Both the position numbers and the translations under genes were made by a program. From Actinomycetes bacterium (GTDB lineage Bacteria; Actinomycetota; Actinomycetes; S36-B12; GCA-2699445): a stretch of DNA of 14,707 nt. Position 1 is the stretch's first letter. Every line of letters begins with the position of its first letter. The notes under the pieces were generated by a model. The model was not told the origin of the DNA. It saw only the letters and a list, made by a program, of their open reading frames with translations, and made no database searches. This document shows positions 1 through 8,230 of the stretch, piece after piece. The DNA lies in contig JAHZKU010000020.1 in assembly GCA_022600255.1 (NCBI GenBank), positions 1 through 14,707 of the forward strand. The letters are read 5' to 3'.

Positions 1-492
1 CGTGGCCTGCACCGGCGGATGATCCCCATGTCGGCTGAGGGTAAGGACACCAAGCACCTCGCCACCCGACGTGATTGGTGTTGCTAAGAAAGAGTTGAGT
101 TCCCACAGTTCGGCGTATCCGCGGTAAGGCGGTAGCCGGGCATCTTGGGGCACCGCCTCCGGGTCGGGGATGTAGGTGGATTCGGCCGACTCCGCAACGC
201 GGCCAATTATCCCCTCGCCGACCGACGGTCTACCCAGCGCAAACAAGTCCCGTAACCCCGTAATGCGCTGCTGATCGGTGTCGTAGACACCCACTGGGTC
301 CAACACTCCGTCCGCGCCCCGGACAAAGATCACGGTGGCAGTCGTCAAGGTAGACCCGATCGCTTCCGCGAGGCGCCGCAAGGTTGGTTCCAGCGCCGAT
401 GTCGGCGAGGTCAACTCGGTGACAACCGAGGCCCACAGCGCGGGAGACCGCAGAGAGCTGTCATTCAGGGACAAGGCATCCTCTTGCACCAC
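1..492 (-). CDS. GAF-domain protein, N-terminal part (runs off the left edge)
   Basis: An open frame on the minus strand continues past base 1, so only the first 164 codons are visible. It starts at one of two consecutive GTG codons (490-492 or 487-489), 5 or 8 nt after a perfect AGGAGG at 498-503. After about 40 polar residues comes a stretch with the shape of a GAF domain (about residues 45-155): a strand ATVIFVRGADG, the turn SVGEGIIGRVAES near residues 90-102, then FLATPITSGGEVLGVLTLSR near 135-154, matching the family's 'G-G-x-x-G ... P-I ... G-x-x-x-G-V-L' pattern. GAF domains bind small ligands or serve as sensory or dimerisation modules, often ahead of kinase, phosphatase or cyclase outputs. 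The output domain lies outside the window, so the function is open. It is divergent from the hydrolase gene at 644. The GAF call is by pattern only. Confidence 0.75.
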   Translation of the reverse strand, partial: MVQEDALSLNDSSLRSPALWASVVTELTSPTSALEPTLRRLAEAIGSTLTTATVIFVRGADGVLDPVGVYDTDQQRITGLRDLFALGRPSVGEGIIGRVAESAESTYIPDPEAVPQDARLPPYRGYAELWELNSFLATPITSGGEVLGVLTLSRHGDHPPVQAT

Positions 493-497
493 TGGGA

Positions 498-503
498 CCT
501 CCT
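498..503 (-). promoter_or_regulatory. Shine-Dalgarno of the GAF gene
   Basis: The minus strand reads AGGAGG, a perfect anti-16S match, 5 nt before the first and 8 nt before the second of two adjacent GTG codons. The 8-nt spacing slightly favours the second GTG (487-489). This gene therefore uses an ordinary leadered mRNA, unlike several others here. Confidence 0.7.
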
Positions 504-643
504 CTCAAGGCGCGCCACCTCACGTATTAGCCGGTCGGTCGAGGCCACCGTTATAGGTGGGACCCGCACTGACCCACTTAGACGATATCGGGTTCTGCCG
601 CCATCACATCCTTTCGTTATCACCCTGGGTTGTTGGTGGCGTC

Positions 644-2740
644 ATGAGGCAGAATGGCTGCATGCATTGGAAAGTCGCTGCCGGGTACGGAATCACTTGG
701 GCGCGACGCGCCCTAGCCTCACAGGTCAACTCGGCCGAGGCCGCGGGCCTGTTGCATGCCAGCGCAAGCATCGGACCGTCGTTGGAGCGTTCGCTGCTGC
801 CCCGGACCACCATTCAGCAGGCTTTTGCTACCGGACTGATCAGTGCGGTCAACTACGGCATCACGGCCACGGTGCAATCCAGCATTGAGGCCCTGGGCAA
901 ACGGATGGTCGGTGACCACCTCAAGGGCTCCGCCTCGCAGCGACTGGTTATTCTGGGAGCTGACCTAGCGTGTGTCGCAGGCGCCTACACCACCATGAGG
1001 GTCCTGAAACAACGCTCCAACGAGTCCCTCTGGCGCGCCACGGCCCGCACGGGCGCCTTCCGGCTGAGTATGGCGGCCGCTACTGGAGCGGTGGCAGTCT
1101 CGGCGGATGCGGCCGTGGATCTCGCGACGCGACAGCGCACCCCCGACAGCGTGAATGCACCGTTGGTGCTGGCCGTTGGCACTGCGATCGGCGCGGCGAT
1201 CCACCTTTCCCGCTCTCGTACGCTGCTGGACACCGCCGCTGAGACCGACCAGTACGGCGGAGAGATTCGACCGGCCAGCTTGTGGGAACCGATCCAAGCA
1301 CTCAGCGTTGGCACCGCGGTTTCGGTTGGGCTGTTCATGATGTCGCAGGTTGAGTCGGCAATCGCCGACAGGGCTGGGCGGGTCGTCAGCTGGCTGATCC
1401 CCGGGGTCAAGCCCGCCTCCAAAGCGATTGGACATGCCGTGGCTCTGGGTGGCCTAGCGCTCGCGATCGAGCGGGGGATTGCCTTTGCCAACTCCCAGAC
1501 CGAACAAGCTGGTCATGCCATCGAGCCCGCCTACAACGCCAGGCCCACCTCTGATCTGGTCAGCGGCGGCCCCAGCAGCAAGGTTGACTGGGATACGATC
1601 GGGCGGGAAGGTCGCCGCTTCGTGAATATGGCGCTGTCGGCCGCCGAGATCGAGGAAGTCACCCTGCGTCCGGCGGTGGACCCGATCCGGGTGTTCGTCG
1701 GATACGAGTCTGCGGCGAGTCCGAACGCCCGGGCGTATCTTGCGATGCAAGAACTTGAGGATATGGGGGCGTTCTCCCGGCCCTACATTGCCCTGTTCTC
1801 CCCAACCGGCAGCGGCTACGTGAACTACGTCGCGGCCGAGACGACCGAGTTTCTCACCGGCGGCGACGTCGCCAGCGTTTGTATCCAATACTCACTGCGG
1901 CCCTCGTTCCTGTCCTTGGACCGGGTCGGCACCGCGTGGGAGAGCAATCTGGCATTGCTCACCGCGTTGGCTTGGAAGATTCGTTCCATGCCGGAGGAAG
2001 ATCAGCCCAAGATTCTGGTATTCGGGGAGAGCCTGGGTAGCCAGAGCGCGCAAGACGTGTTCGAGAAAGAGGGCGTGCTGGGATTCGAAATCCTAGATGT
2101 CCACAAGGCCCTGTTCGTTGGAACACCCTACGCCTCGGTCTGGCGCCGGCGCTGGCTCGCCGACCCAGCCGAAGTCGACCCCCAAGGCATCGTCGTGGAG
2201 GTCTCATCCAAGGCGGAGTGGGATGCCCTCCCTACGCAGCAGCGAGAGCAAGCCAAGGTGACGCTGCTAACCCACCATCAGGATCCGATCCCCAAGTTTG
2301 GTCCCGCCCTCCTGGTCCAAGCGCCGACGTGGTTACGCGATCCTGATACCCGACCACCGGGGATCCCGCGCGAGACCCGATTCTGGCCACTCTTCACCTT
2401 CTTGCTGACCGGCATAGACCTGTTGAACGCAGACCATGTGGTGCCGGGAAAGTTTGAAGCCTACGGTCACGACTATCGGGCGGACCTCCCGGAAATGACC
2501 AGCATCGCGTTCGGCCTGCCCGCCGACCCGCAGACGCTCGCACGCATCGAGGCCGAGCTGCGCAAGCGGGAGTTTGAGTGGGCAGAGCGACGACTAGTGG
2601 CGGAAACCTTCGAGAAGGCGGAAGAGTCCGTGCGCGAGAAACTCGAGGGTTGGGGCGTGGACCACACCATTGTTCCCGGCATCACCGTGGCCACCCGTGA
2701 CGTCGAACCCGATCCGTTCGAGGCAACACTGCCCCGCTAG
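644..2740 (+). CDS. Membrane-anchored alpha/beta-hydrolase (Abhydrolase_9-like)
   Basis: About 698 residues. The first ~310 hold five or six hydrophobic segments, beginning with a SLLPR motif as in the N-terminal membrane domain of this family (resembling Pfam Abhydrolase_9_N and M. tuberculosis Rv2037c, from memory). The C-terminal half is a serine-hydrolase domain: nucleophile elbow GESLG with Ser463, a candidate acid Asp547 in HHQDP, and a candidate His609 in YGHDYR (numbering from ATG 644). Residues ~645-698 form a long charged helix. Family members are presumed lipases or esterases of the actinobacterial envelope with unknown substrates; I infer a membrane-associated hydrolase. Start choice is uncertain: ATG 644 has GGTGG 4 nt upstream, ATG 662 has CAGAAT 6 nt upstream, and the frame is open back to GTG 557. 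The coiled-coil gene follows after 62 nt. Confidence 0.85.
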   Translation: MRQNGCMHWKVAAGYGITWARRALASQVNSAEAAGLLHASASIGPSLERSLLPRTTIQQAFATGLISAVNYGITATVQSSIEALGKRMVGDHLKGSASQRLVILGADLACVAGAYTTMRVLKQRSNESLWRATARTGAFRLSMAAATGAVAVSADAAVDLATRQRTPDSVNAPLVLAVGTAIGAAIHLSRSRTLLDTAAETDQYGGEIRPASLWEPIQALSVGTAVSVGLFMMSQVESAIADRAGRVVSWLIPGVKPASKAIGHAVALGGLALAIERGIAFANSQTEQAGHAIEPAYNARPTSDLVSGGPSSKVDWDTIGREGRRFVNMALSAAEIEEVTLRPAVDPIRVFVGYESAASPNARAYLAMQELEDMGAFSRPYIALFSPTGSGYVNYVAAETTEFLTGGDVASVCIQYSLRPSFLSLDRVGTAWESNLALLTALAWKIRSMPEEDQPKILVFGESLGSQSAQDVFEKEGVLGFEILDVHKALFVGTPYASVWRRRWLADPAEVDPQGIVVEVSSKAEWDALPTQQREQAKVTLLTHHQDPIPKFGPALLVQAPTWLRDPDTRPPGIPRETRFWPLFTFLLTGIDLLNADHVVPGKFEAYGHDYRADLPEMTSIAFGLPADPQTLARIEAELRKREFEWAERRLVAETFEKAEESVREKLEGWGVDHTIVPGITVATRDVEPDPFEATLPR

Positions 2741-2790
2741 CGGGCCCCGACCGACCTTGAGACTGGAGTGTCACTCACCCCGGCAACAGG

Positions 2791-2796
2791 TAGGCT
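2791..2796 (+). promoter_or_regulatory. Candidate -10 element (TAGGCT) of a leaderless gene
   Basis: TAGGCT fits the actinobacterial TANNNT -10 pattern and ends exactly 6 nt before GTG 2803, so transcription would begin at the first base of the start codon. No Shine-Dalgarno lies in the usual window. No good -35 was found, only a poor candidate (TGTCAC at 2769-2774, 16-nt spacer). Confidence 0.5.
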
Positions 2797-2802
2797 GACT
2801 CC

Positions 2803-3240
2803 GTGGGAGTTACACAAAACGCCAAGTCCAAAGCCCAAGCGGCCGTTTCCGAAGCCGATGCGCAGGTGAAGAAACTGGAGGCGCAGCTTGCCAGCGCCGA
2901 ATCCAAGGCCAAGCTGGCTGACACCGGCGATTCCATCGTCGACAAGCTGACCAGTGCACCCGTGGTCAAAGACAACACGGAGTTCCTCCGCAGGAAGACC
3001 GAAGCGAACGCCGCTGAAGCAAAGGCGTCCGTCGATCGCATCTCCGCAGACCTCGATAGTGCTCGCAGCCGCCTCAAGTGGGCGCAACGAACCCTCAACG
3101 CCCTCGACACCGTCACCGACATGGTAGACGGCGACGAGAGTGCCCCCACACCACCGAGCCGCCCGGCCGCCCCAGAAACCGAATCTGAGCCCGACAGTGT
3201 CTGGGACACCGATTCCGATGGCGCCGCCAGAACCGACTAA
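2803..3240 (+). CDS. Small coiled-coil protein of unknown function
   Basis: 145 residues with a GTG start. I do not recognise a family. Residues 5-40 and 60-108 are Ala/Lys/Glu-rich with heptad-like spacing of Val, Leu and Ala, and read as two amphipathic helices that could form a hairpin or dimeric coiled coil. The tail (109-145) is acidic and rich in Pro, Ser and Asp, and probably disordered. There is no signal peptide, membrane segment or cysteine, so it is likely cytoplasmic. It follows the membrane hydrolase on the same strand by 62 nt but seems to have its own leaderless promoter. Its TAA (3238-3240) overlaps the convergent pgm TAG (3237-3239). That it is a real gene is supported by codon-like composition, the promoter and the tight packing. 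A structural or scaffolding role is only a guess. Confidence 0.75.
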   Translation: MGVTQNAKSKAQAAVSEADAQVKKLEAQLASAESKAKLADTGDSIVDKLTSAPVVKDNTEFLRRKTEANAAEAKASVDRISADLDSARSRLKWAQRTLNALDTVTDMVDGDESAPTPPSRPAAPETESEPDSVWDTDSDGAARTD

Positions 3241-4898
3241 CTGCTAGCGGCTAGGGCATCGGACACCACGTCCCGGGCCTCTTCCTGAATGCGTGCTAGG
3301 TGGTCCTCGCCCTGGAAAGACTCGGCGTAGATCTTGTAAACGTCCTCGGTACCAGAGGGTCGGGCGGCAAACCAGCCATTGTCGGCCTGCACCTTAAGCC
3401 CACCAATTGGGGCATCATTGCCTGGGGCTTTGGTTAAAATCGCTGTGATCGGTTCCCCCGCCAGCGTTTTGGCACTCACCTGGTCCGGCGATAGGTCCTT
3501 CAAGATCGCCTTCTGCTCGCGGGTCGCGGGTGCGTCGACGCGGGCATAGACCGGATCACCGAACTTCTCAGTCAGCTTCTTGTAGTGCTGCGAGGGACTC
3601 TCCCCGGTGGTGGCGAGGATCTCAGAAGCCAGCAACGCCAAAATGATGCCATCCTTGTCAGTGGTCCAGACGCTGCCATCCCGGCGTAGGAATGAGGCGC
3701 CAGCACTTTCCTCGCCTCCGAACGCGATCGAGCCATCGATGAGGCCGTCCACGAACCATTTGAAGCCCACGGGGACCTCATAAAGGTCCCGGCCAATCGC
3801 GGCCGTCACACGGTCGATCATCGAGGAACTCACCACGGTCTTACCCACAGCGCTGGCGGCAGGCCAATCCTTCCGCTGGGTGTAGAGGTACTGAATCGCC
3901 ACGGCCAGATAGTGGTTGGGGTTCATCAACCCGCCGTCGGGCGTCACGATACCGTGGCGATCGGAGTCCGCGTCATTGCCGGTGGCGATGTCGTACTTGT
4001 CCTTGTTCTCGATGAGAGATGCCATGGCGAACGGGCTGCTGCAGTCCATTCGGATCTTGCCGTCCCAGTCCAGGGTCATGAATCGCCAGGCCGGATCCAC
4101 CAGCGGATTTACGATCGTCATGTCCAAGTTCAGGCGATCCGCGATCGCTTCCCAGTAGTGCACTGCGGCCCCGCCGAGGGGATCAGCGCCGATTCGAATC
4201 CCGGCCGATCGAATCGCGTCAATATCCACAACGTTTGGTAGATCGTCGACGTAGCTAGTTAAGTAGTCGTACTTCTGGGTGGTGTCGGCCCGCAGCGCAC
4301 CGGTGATGGAGACCCTGCGCACCCCCTTCATCTGGTGCGCCAAGTACTCGTTGGCGCGATCTTGTATCCAGCCAGTGATGTCGGCTCCGGCTGGTCCACC
4401 ATTGGGCGGGTTGTACTTGAAGCCACCGTCGCGGGGCGGGTTGTGGGATGGCGTCACCACCACACCGTCCGCGCGTGCTGTCGTCGCCCCGGGGTCAAGT
4501 TTTGCGTTGTAGGTCAAGATCGCGTGCGAAATGGTGGGTGTTGGCGTAAAGGATTGCGTGGCATCGATCATTGTGATCACTGAATTGGCAGCGAACACCT
4601 CTAGGGCGGTGGTCCAAGCCGGATCGCTGAGGCCATGGGGGTCCTTACCGAGAAAAAGCGGCCCACCGATCCGGTTCGCTTTGCGGTAGTCACAGATTGC
4701 CTGGCTGGTAGCGGCAATATGGTCATCGTTAAACGCCGCGTCGAAAGCCGATCCCCGGTGTCCAGACGTCCCGAAGCTGACCGCTTGTGCTGGGATTTCC
4801 GGGTCCGGATGCAGCGTGTAGTAGGCGGTGATGAGCGCGGGCACGTCGACCAGTTCAGATTCTAGGACTCGCTGGCCGGCGCGGGGGTTTTGACTCAT
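3237..4898 (-). CDS. pgm: Phosphoglucomutase (alpha-D-glucose-phosphate specific)
   Basis: Interconverts glucose-1-phosphate and glucose-6-phosphate in the cytosol, linking glycolysis to glycogen, trehalose and envelope-sugar synthesis. The product is 553 residues, close to E. coli Pgm (546). Motifs, numbered from the chosen start: GTSGHRG near 43-49; the phosphoserine loop TPSHNPP with Ser151; the Mg2+ loop DADSDR with Asp309, Asp311 and Asp313; the sugar-binding loop GGEESAG at 394-400; and the phosphate-binding RPSGTED at 513-519. All key residues are present. The start is ATG 4896-4898 (MSQNPRAG), preceded by GAGGA 7 nt upstream; an upstream in-frame start at 4931 is less likely. The gene converges on the coiled-coil gene with overlapping stop codons and lies 207 nt downstream of purL on the same strand, probably with its own promoter. 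Confidence 0.97.
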   Translation of the reverse strand: MSQNPRAGQRVLESELVDVPALITAYYTLHPDPEIPAQAVSFGTSGHRGSAFDAAFNDDHIAATSQAICDYRKANRIGGPLFLGKDPHGLSDPAWTTALEVFAANSVITMIDATQSFTPTPTISHAILTYNAKLDPGATTARADGVVVTPSHNPPRDGGFKYNPPNGGPAGADITGWIQDRANEYLAHQMKGVRRVSITGALRADTTQKYDYLTSYVDDLPNVVDIDAIRSAGIRIGADPLGGAAVHYWEAIADRLNLDMTIVNPLVDPAWRFMTLDWDGKIRMDCSSPFAMASLIENKDKYDIATGNDADSDRHGIVTPDGGLMNPNHYLAVAIQYLYTQRKDWPAASAVGKTVVSSSMIDRVTAAIGRDLYEVPVGFKWFVDGLIDGSIAFGGEESAGASFLRRDGSVWTTDKDGIILALLASEILATTGESPSQHYKKLTEKFGDPVYARVDAPATREQKAILKDLSPDQVSAKTLAGEPITAILTKAPGNDAPIGGLKVQADNGWFAARPSGTEDVYKIYAESFQGEDHLARIQEEARDVVSDALAASS

Positions 4899-5105
4899 GC
4901 GGGATTCCTCACGTGTGACGAGCGACTCCAATCAGCCGCTACGTCTATCTTGGCGACTAAACGGCTCGGACGCGCGAGGGAGACCAGACTCCCCCGAAAC
5001 CTGCTGTTGAGGCTGGCCAAACCGACTCCGGCCCGGCCCGTGCCTAAACGACAAGTGTCGAAGCGCAGCTGGCCGACGGATGTCTGGCCCGAGGGCGTTG
5101 ACAGG
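4899..5105. other. Intergenic region between purL and pgm
   Basis: 207 bases without a supported gene. On the minus strand it should hold the end of the purL transcript and the pgm promoter plus a leader with GAGGA before ATG 4898. A weak 5-bp inverted repeat (GGGAG/CTCCC around 4978-4995) has no T-tract. I see no convincing -10/-35 pair. Confidence 0.5.
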
Positions 5106-7403
5106 TCAGTCGGCAAACAGCGCCGGGAGGGTGGCCATATTGGCCGCCACAAGGTCGGCCAATGCGATCGTGGCCGATTCGCCGTAGACATTGTCGATCT
5201 GCAAGAACTGGTGATCCGGTTTGCCCTGGTCACCGCCCAGACCGGAGTCCACCACACCGATCCGGGTCGCGGGCAACCGCCGTGCTGCACACATGTCGGT
5301 GAAACGCAGTTCTTCACTGCGGGGCACCACCACGATGGCGCGTCCGGCCGACTCGCTGAACAGGAACACAAACGGATCGATACCGTCGGGGATCCACGTT
5401 CTGGCACCCACGTCAGCGTGAATCGCCATTTCCGTTAGCGCGACCGCAATCCCCCCATCGGAGACATCATGCGCCGCGCTCAGCATCCCGTCGCGGCTAC
5501 CGGCGATCAGAACATCTGCCAACAACGCCTCACGCGCAAGATCAACTTTGGGCGGCAGACCGCCTAGATGATCGTGTACTGCGTGGGCCCACTCCGAGCC
5601 GCCGAACTCATCATCGGTATCACCTAGGACATAGATCAGTTCACCGTCAGCCGCCCACGAGATCGGCGTGCGCCTATCCACATCGTCGATCACACCTAGG
5701 ACACCCACGACGGGAGTGGGATGGATTGCGACGTCTGCCGTGGAGTTATAGAGCGAAACGTTGCCGCCGGTCACCGGCACGCCCAGTTCTAGGCAACCGT
5801 CCGCCAGACCAGCTACAGCGCGCTCGAACTGCCACATCACCTCGGGATCCTCCGGTGATCCGAAGTTCAAGCAGTTCGTGACGGCTAGGGGTCGAGCTCC
5901 GGTCACCGCGACGTTGCGGTATGACTCTGCCAGGGCCAACTTCGCCCCTATGTATGGATCCAGTTTGGCGAATCGACCGTTGCAGTCTGTGGAGATCGCA
6001 ACGCCCAGACCGGACTGTTCATCCACCCGAATCATTCCAGAGTCTTCGGGCTGGGCCAGCACTGTATTGCCGCGAACATAACGATCGTATTGGTCAGTGA
6101 TCCAGTACTTTGCGGCCAGATTTGGGGTGGCTATCAACACCAAGAGAGTCGACGCGATTTCGTCGGCAGTTTTGGGTCGGGCCAAGTCCGCGGGATCATT
6201 GGCGTTGAGCGCCGCCAGATAGCTTGGGACCACCATGGGCCGGTCGTAGATGGGGCAATCATGGGCGACCGTACGCGGTGGGACGTCCACCACTTGCTCG
6301 CCGTGCCAGTCCACCGTCAGCCGCCCAGAATCGGTGACCTCCCCGATCACAGTGGCTTCTACATCCCACTTCCGGCAGATGGCCAGAAAGTCGTCGACGT
6401 GCTCCGGCGTAACAACCGCACACATCCTCTCTTGGGACTCACTCATCAGAATCTCTTCCGGCGTCAAGGTGTCATCACGCAGTGGAACCCGATCCAACCA
6501 GACCTGCATCCCACCATCGCCGTTGCTGGCAAGTTCACTGGTGGCACAAGAAATCCCCGCACCACCCAGATCCTGAATCCCTTCCACCAATCCGGCCGCC
6601 AAGACCTCCAGCGTGCACTCAATCAACAGCTTCTCCATGAACGGATCGCCCACTTGCACGCTCGGTCGTTTCGCCGGACCCGTATCGGAAAACGTCTCAC
6701 TGGCTAGGACTGAAACGCCACCGATTCCGTCCCCACCGGTTCGGGCCCCGTAGAGGATCACTTGGTTGCCGACCCCCTTGGCACTGGCCAGGTGAATGTC
6801 CTCGTGCCGCATGGCCCCAACACAAAGGGCATTCACCAACGGGTTGCCTTGATAGCTGGAATCAAAAACGACTTCCCCGCCGATGTTGGGCAGCCCCAAT
6901 CGGTTGCCATATCCCCCAATGCCGGAAACAACTCCCGGCAGAACACGAGCCGTGTCTGGGTGGTCGGCCGCTCCGAACCGGAGCGGATCCATAACAGCTA
7001 GCGGTCGCGCACCCATCGCGATGATGTCGCGCACGATGCCGCCGATCCCAGTAGCCGCACCTTGATAGGGCTCAACGAAGGATGGGTGATTGTGGCTCTC
7101 GACCTTAAAGGTGACTGCCCAGTTGTCGCCGATGTCAACAACCCCGGCGTTCTCACCAATGCCCACCAACAGCGCCTCGGATTCGGGCGCCTTAGCACCG
7201 AACTGGCGCAGGTGGACCTTACTGGACTTGTAAGAGCAGTGCTCACTCCACATGACGGAATACATCGCGAGTTCGCTGGCAGTCGGGCGCCGGCCCAGAA
7301 TGTCGCGAATCTGCTCATACTCATCCGGCTTGAGCCCGAGCTCAGCAAACGGCTGTGGGGCATCGGGCTGGTCGGCGGCGCGGGTTACCGTATCTAGCGT
7401 CAC
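5106..7403 (-). CDS. purL: Phosphoribosylformylglycinamidine synthase subunit PurL
   Basis: Catalytic, ATP-dependent subunit of FGAM synthase. It converts FGAR to FGAM using ammonia delivered by PurQ, with PurS as the structural bridge (de novo purine step 4). The product is 765 residues, the usual size for the small multi-subunit type PurL. Visible motifs: WSEHCSYKSSK at 52-62, the HNHPS segment at 104-108 followed by a Gly-rich GAATGIGGIVRDI, ESQERM in the middle, and in the second AIR-synthase-like half VTNCLNFGSPEDPEVMW, GGNVSLYN and HDVSDGG. It starts at GTG 7401-7403. TAGACT lies 6 nt upstream with no Shine-Dalgarno, which implies a leaderless mRNA. It is separated from purQ by 149 nt, so it appears to be transcribed at least partly on its own. 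Confidence 0.98.
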   Translation of the reverse strand: MTLDTVTRAADQPDAPQPFAELGLKPDEYEQIRDILGRRPTASELAMYSVMWSEHCSYKSSKVHLRQFGAKAPESEALLVGIGENAGVVDIGDNWAVTFKVESHNHPSFVEPYQGAATGIGGIVRDIIAMGARPLAVMDPLRFGAADHPDTARVLPGVVSGIGGYGNRLGLPNIGGEVVFDSSYQGNPLVNALCVGAMRHEDIHLASAKGVGNQVILYGARTGGDGIGGVSVLASETFSDTGPAKRPSVQVGDPFMEKLLIECTLEVLAAGLVEGIQDLGGAGISCATSELASNGDGGMQVWLDRVPLRDDTLTPEEILMSESQERMCAVVTPEHVDDFLAICRKWDVEATVIGEVTDSGRLTVDWHGEQVVDVPPRTVAHDCPIYDRPMVVPSYLAALNANDPADLARPKTADEIASTLLVLIATPNLAAKYWITDQYDRYVRGNTVLAQPEDSGMIRVDEQSGLGVAISTDCNGRFAKLDPYIGAKLALAESYRNVAVTGARPLAVTNCLNFGSPEDPEVMWQFERAVAGLADGCLELGVPVTGGNVSLYNSTADVAIHPTPVVGVLGVIDDVDRRTPISWAADGELIYVLGDTDDEFGGSEWAHAVHDHLGGLPPKVDLAREALLADVLIAGSRDGMLSAAHDVSDGGIAVALTEMAIHADVGARTWIPDGIDPFVFLFSESAGRAIVVVPRSEELRFTDMCAARRLPATRIGVVDSGLGGDQGKPDHQFLQIDNVYGESATIALADLVAANMATLPALFAD

Positions 7404-7409
7404 TGCACC

Positions 7410-7415
7410 AGTCTA
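7410..7415 (-). promoter_or_regulatory. Candidate -10 element (TAGACT) of purL, leaderless
   Basis: The minus strand reads TAGACT, then GGTGCA, then the GTG start of purL. The 6-nt gap puts +1 on the start codon. The same hexamer precedes purS. The -35 is weak; TTGTCG lies about 20 nt upstream, longer than the usual spacer. The rest of the 149-nt gap (7404-7552) shows no gene. Confidence 0.6.
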
Positions 7416-7552
7416 TGTCTCTCACCCGACCGGTCCGACAACTGACCGCCGACACGACTGCGCGGTCGGTCGGTGATCAAACTCGTGCCGCCATCGATGC
7501 AGTCTGAGTGTCCCCTGGCACACCGCGTCCTAAGAAACCGAACCAAGCATCG

Positions 7553-8230
7553 TCAGGCCGAAACGTGCGTGTCCGCTAGCACTGAGGTGAAAAAGGTCAG
7601 GCCATCCAGCGACGGGCCGGTGAGCGACTCCACCGCATGCTCGGGGTGGGGCATCAGGCCCACCACATTGCCGCGCGCGTTGGTGATTCCTGCGATGTTA
7701 TTGTTCGAGCCGTTGGGATTCTCGGCATACCGGACCACCACGCGACCTTGGGACTCCAATTCGGCCAGCGTCTTGGCATCGGCCACGTAGCGACCTTCGC
7801 CATTCTTCAGCGGAATCACGATGTGTTGCTCCTGGGCGAAGCCTGACGTCCATGCTGTCTGGGTGTTCTCCACAATTAGTTCTTCATCCCGGCAAACGAA
7901 GTGGCGGCCTTCGTTGATGGCCAGGGCCCCCGGAAGTAGATGTGCCTCACAGAGCACCTGGAAACCGTTGCAGATACCCAGCACAGGTAACCCACGGTCG
8001 GCGGCGCGAACGACCTCAGTCATGATGGGGGCGAAACGAGCGATCGCGCCACACCGCAGGTAGTCGCCGTAGGAGAACCCGCCGGGAATCACAATGGCAT
8101 CCACCTCCGGAAGGCTCTCATCACCGTGCCACAGTGGCACGGCCTCCGCGCCAGCCAACGTCACCGCCCGCGCCGAGTCGGCGTCATCAAGTGACCCAGG
8201 GAACGTGATGACGCCAATCCGTGTGGTCAC
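7553..8230 (-). CDS. purQ: FGAM synthase glutaminase subunit PurQ
   Basis: Class I glutamine amidotransferase that hydrolyses glutamine and passes ammonia to PurL for FGAM formation. The 225 residues match the usual stand-alone PurQ length. The N-terminus IGVITFPGSLDDADS is typical. The catalytic triad is visible: nucleophile Cys87 in GICNGFQ, and His195 and Glu197 in PHPEH. GGFSYGDYLRCGAIAR (50-65) is the conserved oxyanion-side segment. The start GTG (8228-8230) overlaps the purS TGA in a GTGA arrangement (4 nt), so translation is probably coupled to purS; GGTGGG lies 8 nt upstream inside purS. The stop TGA is at 7553-7555, followed by a 149-nt gap to purL. Confidence 0.98.
   Translation of the reverse strand: MTTRIGVITFPGSLDDADSARAVTLAGAEAVPLWHGDESLPEVDAIVIPGGFSYGDYLRCGAIARFAPIMTEVVRAADRGLPVLGICNGFQVLCEAHLLPGALAINEGRHFVCRDEELIVENTQTAWTSGFAQEQHIVIPLKNGEGRYVADAKTLAELESQGRVVVRYAENPNGSNNNIAGITNARGNVVGLMPHPEHAVESLTGPSLDGLTFFTSVLADTHVSA

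Noticed and set aside
965..1491. Two overlapping minus-strand frames (156 and 168 codons) antisense to the hydrolase
   Set aside because: Both sit opposite membrane segments of the hydrolase, where Ala/Gly-rich codons leave the antisense frames open. No motifs were seen.
4978..4995. Inverted repeat GGGAG/CTCCC as a purL terminator
   Set aside because: Only a 5-bp stem with a 6-nt loop and no T-tract. Such repeats are expected by chance at this GC content.
4890..5438. Plus-strand 182-codon frame over the purL end and pgm start
   Set aside because: The protein is Arg/Gly/His-rich without structure, and it overlaps conserved purL and the pgm start on the other strand.
6090..6707. Plus-strand 205-codon frame antisense to purL
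   Set aside because: It lies entirely within conserved purL and has no recognisable domain and no ribosome site.
7440..7480. GC-rich repeat with tandem GGTCGG units between purQ and purL
   Set aside because: The best stem is about 6 bp with a 12-nt loop and no T-tract. It is not a convincing terminator, attenuator or riboswitch.
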